Assembly: GCA_017997315.1 (NCBI GenBank) | Contig: JAGOFF010000071.1 | Location: 1 to 10,350, forward strand | Direction of reading: 5' to 3' | Origin: Clostridia bacterium | GTDB taxonomy: Bacteria > Bacillota > Clostridia > Saccharofermentanales > UBA5734 | DNA: 10,350 bases | Shown: positions 6,999-10,350 of the stretch, piece after piece | Position numbering within the stretch: the first letter of the stretch is position 1 | Layout: every line of letters starts with the position of its first letter | Notes under the pieces: generated by a model | Database searches by the model: none | Told to the model about the DNA's origin: nothing | Seen by the model: only the letters and a program-made list of their open reading frames with translations | Made by a program: the position numbers and the translations under genes

Positions 6999-7637
6999 AT
7001 GCCGCACACCCCCTTTTCATCCAGCAAAGGAATCCCGCTGCGCACCCTCGCGGCCCTGCTTGCCGCGATCGTCCTGCTGGGCGCCGCAGGTTGTTCATTC
7101 GGCAAGACCGGACCGTCGATCGCGGTCTCCGCATATCTGGACACCGTCAAGGCTATGGATATCGCCGCGGGCAACGCCTACCTGGTCAGTCCGACCGTGG
7201 AGGGCGACCTGTTCCTGAGCGGCCGCGCGTCCGCTCTGCCGTCCGAGGACGAGACCTACCTGAAGCTTTTCAACGACGCCGTCGCCAAGATCTGGGGAGA
7301 CATGACCTACAAGGTCAAAGGAACCTCGATCACCGGAGACACCGCGGTCGTCGCGGTCGAGATCACCATCGCGGACATGACCTCGCTCGAGGGAATGATG
7401 ACCTCCGCGGCGTTCGACGGGATGAGTTCCACGCCCGAGGCGCAGGACAAGATGATCACCGAGGTCCTGGTGGAGGAGCTCCAGACCGCCGCGGCCTCCA
7501 CGGCCGCGCAGCGCATCACCCATACGGTCCGGCTCGACATGCAGCGGTTGGACGGCGCGTGGAAGATCACCGACCACAAGACCCTCGGCCGCACCCTCAT
7601 CGGCAACATCTCGGGACTGCTGATCCCCTCGGCCTGA
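6999..7637 (+). CDS. Putative lipoprotein of unknown function, possible NTF2-like domain
   Basis: A 212-residue exported protein. A basic N-terminus with K10 and R15 precedes a hydrophobic core (17-30) and a cysteine, C32, in the sequence LGAAGC. The -3 residue is Ala rather than the preferred Leu, so lipid attachment is likely but not certain. The mature part begins with a VSAYLDTVKAMD helix (about 42-53), then alternating helix and strand with TYKVKGTSITGDTAVVAVEI (about 104-123) and a C-terminal RLDGAWKITDHKTL strand pair. This pattern recalls NTF2-like or DUF4878/DUF5105-like lipoproteins of Gram-positive bacteria; that is inference from pattern, not an alignment. ATG at 6999 has GGAGG with 9 bases spacing. 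It is a single-gene unit closed by the terminator at 7665-7689. Its ligand or role is unknown. Confidence 0.85.
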   Translation: MPHTPFSSSKGIPLRTLAALLAAIVLLGAAGCSFGKTGPSIAVSAYLDTVKAMDIAAGNAYLVSPTVEGDLFLSGRASALPSEDETYLKLFNDAVAKIWGDMTYKVKGTSITGDTAVVAVEITIADMTSLEGMMTSAAFDGMSSTPEAQDKMITEVLVEELQTAAASTAAQRITHTVRLDMQRLDGAWKITDHKTLGRTLIGNISGLLIPSA

Positions 7638-7664
7638 TTCCCAAACCCGCTTTCCCCGCCGCCG

Positions 7665-7689
7665 AAGCCGTCCGCAAGGGCGGCTTTTT
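7665..7689 (+). terminator. Rho-independent terminator of the lipoprotein gene
   Basis: AAGCCGTCC and GGGCGGCTT form a 9-base-pair stem with one G-T wobble, closed by the stable tetraloop GCAA and running into TTTTT (7685-7689, the first two T pairing with the leading AA). It begins 27 bases after the lipoprotein stop and separates that gene from the TetR operon. Confidence 0.88.
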
Positions 7690-7719
7690 CCATGGTGCTG
7701 AAATCGGATCAACAGGAAG

Positions 7720-7733
7720 TGACAGGGTTGTCA
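7720..7733. promoter_or_regulatory. Candidate operator (inverted repeat) for the TetR regulator
   Basis: TGACA-GGGT-TGTCA, perfect 5-base arms around a 4-base centre, overlapping the -35 hexamer TTGTCA. A second, imperfect palindrome, GTGATATTGTTAC (7747-7759), covers the -10 box. Placement over both promoter elements is what an autorepressing TetR protein would need. Binding is inferred. Confidence 0.5.
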
Positions 7734-7756
7734 TAGTCAAGATAAAGTGATATTGT
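7728..7756 (+). promoter_or_regulatory. Sigma-70-type promoter of the tetR-ABC operon
   Basis: -35 TTGTCA (7728-7733, five of six consensus bases), a 17-base spacer, and -10 TATTGT (7751-7756) with an extended-10 TG at 7748-7749. The expected start near 7763 leaves a very short leader in which the ribosome binding site GGGAGG (7764-7769) lies almost at the 5' end of the transcript. Confidence 0.65.
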
Positions 7757-7763
7757 TACGGCA

Positions 7764-7769
7764 GGGAGG
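7764..7769 (+). promoter_or_regulatory. Ribosome binding site that selects a TTG start for tetR
   Basis: GGGAGG is spaced 8 bases from TTG at 7778. The in-frame GTG at 7769 shares its first base with this site and so could not use it. Confidence 0.7.
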
Positions 7770-7777
7770 TGGCTGCA

Positions 7778-8398
7778 TTGCCCAAGGATACGTTCCGGAA
7801 CCTGCCGGAAGACAAGCAGAGGCGCATTTTCGACGCTGCGGTCCGGGAGTTCTCGGAGCAGCCGTTCCGGCACGCCTCGATCAATCGCGTCGTCCGGGAC
7901 GCGGATATTCCGCGCGGCAGCTTCTATCAGTATTTTTCGGGCAAGGAAGACCTGTACCTGTATGTCATCGGGGAGATCGGCCGGGAGAAGGCCGCGGCCG
8001 TTCGGGAAGCCGACGCGCCCCCGCCCGGGGCTGACTTCTTCGAGACGATGCTGTCCATGGCCCGGATCTCGCTGGACTGGGCCCGGTCGAATCCGGTGTA
8101 CAACCGGATCGGGATGCTGCTCGAGCTGGACGACAGCGAGTTTATCGCAAAGTTCAAGGCGATGTCCCGCGAAGGGCTTGCCGCGATCGAGGCGCTTATC
8201 GTCCGGGACCAGCGCCGCGGACTCATCCGGCCGGAACTCGATCCGGGCTTTCTGTTGGACGTGTGCTACTCGATCAACATGAAACTGCTGTCAGACCACT
8301 ATCGGAGCGGGGGATCGGACGAGGCGCTGATGGAAAAACTCACTGCCGTGATCGATCTCATGAGGAAAGGAGCTGCGAATGGACACACTGCAGGTTAG
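7778..8398 (+). CDS. TetR/AcrR-family transcriptional regulator
   Basis: A 206-residue one-component repressor. The N-terminal DNA-binding domain is clear: a first helix QRRIFDAAVREFSEQPF (14-30), then the helix-turn-helix INRVVRDADIPRGSFYQYF (35-53) ending in GKEDLY, the hallmark of the family. The C-terminal ligand and dimer domain (from about residue 70) is variable and does not identify the inducer. TTG at 7778 is preferred to GTG at 7769 because of ribosome binding site spacing. The 3' end overlaps the ATPase gene start by 20 bases, so regulator and transporter are cotranscribed and probably translationally coupled. The inverted repeats over its promoter suggest autoregulation, with the exporter induced when a ligand, perhaps a transported drug or metabolite, releases the repressor. 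Family assignment is firm; ligand and operator are inferred. Confidence 0.94.
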   Translation: MPKDTFRNLPEDKQRRIFDAAVREFSEQPFRHASINRVVRDADIPRGSFYQYFSGKEDLYLYVIGEIGREKAAAVREADAPPPGADFFETMLSMARISLDWARSNPVYNRIGMLLELDDSEFIAKFKAMSREGLAAIEALIVRDQRRGLIRPELDPGFLLDVCYSINMKLLSDHYRSGGSDEALMEKLTAVIDLMRKGAANGHTAG

Positions 8399-9239
8399 GA
8401 ACCTCACGTTCACCTACCCCAAGTCCGGGACCCGTGCCATCGACGGGATCGATTTCGACATCCGGGAGGGCGAGGTGTTCGGTTTCCTCGGCCCGAGCGG
8501 CGCGGGCAAGAGCACGACGCAGCGAATCCTCATCCGGCTGCTCCGGGGGTACGGAGGGGAGATCACCTACCGCGGCCGTCCGCTGGCATCGTACGGCGAC
8601 GACTTCTACCAGGACATCGGGGTGAGCTTCGAGATGCCGATCTCGTTTTCCAAACTCACCGCGATGGAGAACCTTGCGTTTTTCCAGCGGCTGTACGCGC
8701 GGCACGCCGACGTCGAGCCGCTGATGCGGCGCGTCGGGCTGTGGGAGGACCGGGACAAGAAGGCGGGCGAGTACTCCAAGGGCATGAAGATCCGGCTGAA
8801 CTTCGTCCGGGCGATGCTGAGCGATCCCAAGGTGCTCTTCCTCGACGAGCCGACCAACGGGCTCGACCCGGTCAACGCGCGCATCCTGAAGGACATGGTG
8901 CGGGAGTTCCGCGACGCCGGCGGCACCGTGTTCCTCACCAGCCACATCATGGGGGATGTGGACGAGCTCTGTGACCGGGTGGCTTTCATCGTCGACGGGC
9001 GCATCCGCGAGATGGACAGCCCCCGGAGCCTCAAGATCAAATACGGCAAAAAGACCGTCCGGATCGAGTGCCGCGAGGGCGGGGCGGTCGTGCCGGAGGA
9101 GTTCACGTTCGACGAGATCCGGACCGAGTGGTTCGCCGCGCTGCTGCGCGACAAGGAGATTGAGACGATCCACAGCGGAGAGACCACGCTGGAGGACATC
9201 TTCATCCAGGTGACGGGGGTGCGTCTGCATGCGGAGTAG
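8379..9239 (+). CDS. ABC exporter ATP-binding subunit (multidrug/fluoroquinolone-type)
   Basis: A 286-residue cytoplasmic ATPase that would power the two permeases encoded next. Walker A GPSGAGKST (38-46), Walker B VLFLDEP (152-158) with catalytic E157, D-loop GLD (161-163) and switch H189 in LTSHIM are all intact. The signature is YSKGMK (132-137) rather than LSGGQ, and the Q-loop position carries E85 in SFEMP instead of Gln; related ABC-2 exporter ATPases share both forms. A C-terminal extension after about residue 215 resembles the regulatory tail of drug-exporter ATPases. ATG at 8379 has AAGGAG with 6 bases spacing and lies within the tetR 3' end. The arrangement of one ATPase and two distinct permeases resembles the Mycobacterium Rv2686c-Rv2688c fluoroquinolone exporter. 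Substrate is inferred only at the level of 'hydrophobic or drug-like'. Confidence 0.93.
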   Translation: MDTLQVRNLTFTYPKSGTRAIDGIDFDIREGEVFGFLGPSGAGKSTTQRILIRLLRGYGGEITYRGRPLASYGDDFYQDIGVSFEMPISFSKLTAMENLAFFQRLYARHADVEPLMRRVGLWEDRDKKAGEYSKGMKIRLNFVRAMLSDPKVLFLDEPTNGLDPVNARILKDMVREFRDAGGTVFLTSHIMGDVDELCDRVAFIVDGRIREMDSPRSLKIKYGKKTVRIECREGGAVVPEEFTFDEIRTEWFAALLRDKEIETIHSGETTLEDIFIQVTGVRLHAE

Positions 9240-9957
9240 GCTGGGCGTCCTGATCGGGGGCGAAATGACGCGGCTCAACAAGTACAACCTGTTCGTCGCG
9301 AATTTCGTCGTACTGCTGCTGTGGATCGGGATCTGCGCGTTTATTGAAGGCGACCTCCTGCGCACGTTCATCCCGGTCATTTTTCTCATGGACACTACGA
9401 TGATGACGGTGCTGATGACCGGTGCGACCTTGTTTTATGAAAAGAAGGAACATACGGTGCACTCGATTCTGGTCACACCGGTGCGGATCGACGAGTACCT
9501 CGCCGCCAAGCTGGTCTCGGGTGTGCTCAACTCCTTCATCACGGTCGTGTTCATCTCGGCCGCGCTGTACTTTGTCAAAGGGGTGACCTACAACTACGCG
9601 CTGGTGGCGGGCGGGGTGGTCGTGACCGCCGCGGTCCACACCCTGATCGGACTGTGGATGTCCTACCGGTCGGCCAACTTCACCAACATGCTGGTCAATT
9701 TCATGGCGTACGTCTTCCTCTGTTTCCTGCCGGCGCTGCTGGTCGACTTCGGGGTGCTGTCCGAGCGCTTCGGCGACTGGATGATCCTGCTTCCGCCCGA
9801 GGCCGCGGGGGTGCTGATCGGCGCGGGAGTGGCGGCGCAGGACGGCTGGAAGATGGCGGTCGGCTACGGCTGGCTTGCGGCGCTGGGATTCGCGCTGTAT
9901 TTCGGGGTGGTCCGTCCGCGGTTTGCGGACAACGCGATGCGGGAACTGGGGGTGTGA
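9229..9957 (+). CDS. ABC-2-type permease subunit, first
   Basis: A 242-residue integral membrane protein with about six hydrophobic segments, near residues 21-39, 45-69, 92-116, 121-144, 153-177 and 209-228, the usual ABC-2 exporter topology. The cytoplasmic stretch FYEKKEHTVHSILVTPVRI (69-87) is the conserved loop of this family that contacts the ATPase, with the typical E-x-x-x-x-x-x-x-x-x-x-TP spacing. The start overlaps the ATPase stop by 11 bases (GGGGG is spaced 9 bases from ATG at 9229), so the subunits are coordinately made. It would form a heterodimer with the next permease. Direction of transport is presumably export, as for ABC-2 systems; cargo is unknown. Confidence 0.9.
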   Translation: MRSRLGVLIGGEMTRLNKYNLFVANFVVLLLWIGICAFIEGDLLRTFIPVIFLMDTTMMTVLMTGATLFYEKKEHTVHSILVTPVRIDEYLAAKLVSGVLNSFITVVFISAALYFVKGVTYNYALVAGGVVVTAAVHTLIGLWMSYRSANFTNMLVNFMAYVFLCFLPALLVDFGVLSERFGDWMILLPPEAAGVLIGAGVAAQDGWKMAVGYGWLAALGFALYFGVVRPRFADNAMRELGV

Positions 9958-9960
9958 CGC

Positions 9961-10350
9961 ATGGGCCTGTTCCGGACGATGCTCCTTTCCGAACTCCACA
10001 ATGTGCTGCGGGAACGCATGACCGTCCTGATGGTCTTCCTGCCGCTGGTGATGGGCGGAGTCATCCGGATCCTGATCGACCGCGGGGTCGCGGAGGGTGA
10101 CGTGCTCGGGGTGCTGGCGGTGATGTGCGCGCTGCTGGCGGGTTTCATGTACGGCGCGCTGGCGGGATTCTCGCTGCTGGACGACCGGGACGACCAGGTG
10201 CTCCTGTCGATCGGGATCTCGCCGTATCCGCTGTGGGCGTACATCTGGTTCAAGATCGGATTCTCGTTCGTGCTCGCGGTCGGGGCCGGCATGGCGCTGA
10301 TCGCGCTGCCCGGCGCGGTGCCGATGTCCACGGGCGACATGCTGCTCGTC
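9961..10350 (+). CDS. ABC-2-type permease subunit, second, cut by right edge
   Basis: An open frame from ATG at 9961 through the last base with no stop, 130 residues visible. It starts 3 bases after the stop of the first permease, with GGGGG about 8 bases upstream. Hydrophobic segments lie near residues 21-38, 47-67 and 90-114, the N-terminal half of an ABC-2 permease. The loop LLDDRDDQVLLSIGISP (66-82, partly cytoplasmic) is placed like the coupling loop of the first permease and resembles the second permease of fluoroquinolone-type exporters. It is not a duplicate of the first permease, since the two share only general topology. The C-terminal half and any further operon genes lie outside the window. 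Confidence 0.88.
   Translation, partial: MGLFRTMLLSELHNVLRERMTVLMVFLPLVMGGVIRILIDRGVAEGDVLGVLAVMCALLAGFMYGALAGFSLLDDRDDQVLLSIGISPYPLWAYIWFKIGFSFVLAVGAGMALIALPGAVPMSTGDMLLV

Noticed and set aside
7769..7777. GTG at 7769 as the tetR start
   Set aside because: It overlaps the last base of the GGGAGG site, leaving no upstream ribosome binding site; TTG at 7778 is spaced correctly.
8358..9395. Open frame of 345 codons on the minus strand opposite the ABC ATPase
   Set aside because: Antisense shadow of an intact ATPase with all Walker motifs; no start site or family features of its own.
1..10350. Mobile element, CRISPR array, defence system or RNA gene
   Set aside because: No transposase, integrase, regular direct repeats, tRNA cloverleaf or nuclease/toxin gene was seen on reading both strands. 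The PP-loop in MurL might suggest a DNA-modification (Dnd-like) protein, but the rest of the protein matches MurL.

Overview
The window is G+C-rich bacterial chromosome, densely coding, with strong AGGAG-type ribosome binding sites and many overlapping or nearly touching genes. Nothing in it identifies the organism directly. The strong Shine-Dalgarno sites, a TTG start with an ideal ribosome binding site, the lipoprotein with little sequence beyond its signal, and the TetR plus three-part ABC exporter cassette would suit a G+C-rich Bacillota (Clostridia-like) genome. That placement is an inference, not a demonstration. No tRNA, rRNA, CRISPR array, insertion sequence or phage gene was seen, and no gene-free stretch exceeds about 140 bases.

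Left arm, minus strand (1-4453): four tightly packed genes, read right to left. They are murL (UDP-MurNAc-L-Ala-L-Glu epimerase), murD2 (a MurD-type ligase), a uroporphyrinogen decarboxylase-superfamily protein, and an adenine phosphoribosyltransferase-like protein cut by the window edge. murL overlaps murD2 by 23 bases, murD2 overlaps the next gene by 4 bases (ATGA), and the last gap is 9 bases, so this is very probably one transcript. Together murD2 and murL encode the alternative route for putting D-glutamate into peptidoglycan: L-Glu is ligated to UDP-MurNAc-L-Ala, and the terminal residue is then epimerised on the nucleotide precursor. This is the most notable content of the window. A TATAAT box lies just upstream of murL.

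Middle, minus strand (4557-6859): a NagD-like HAD phosphatase, a GNAT acetyltransferase and an aldo/keto reductase. They read in the same direction with gaps of 22 and 55 bases and are probably a second transcription unit of small-molecule enzymes. Their substrates cannot be read from the sequence.

Right arm, plus strand (6999-10350): a divergently transcribed putative lipoprotein ends at a clear rho-independent terminator. It is followed by a separate promoter with inverted repeats and an operon of a TetR-family regulator, an ABC ATPase, and two ABC-2-type permeases, the second cut by the right edge. The arrangement resembles fluoroquinolone-type or other multidrug exporters controlled by their own repressor. 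The 139-base divergent region between the HAD gene and the lipoprotein gene holds a perfect short inverted repeat next to a candidate -10 box.
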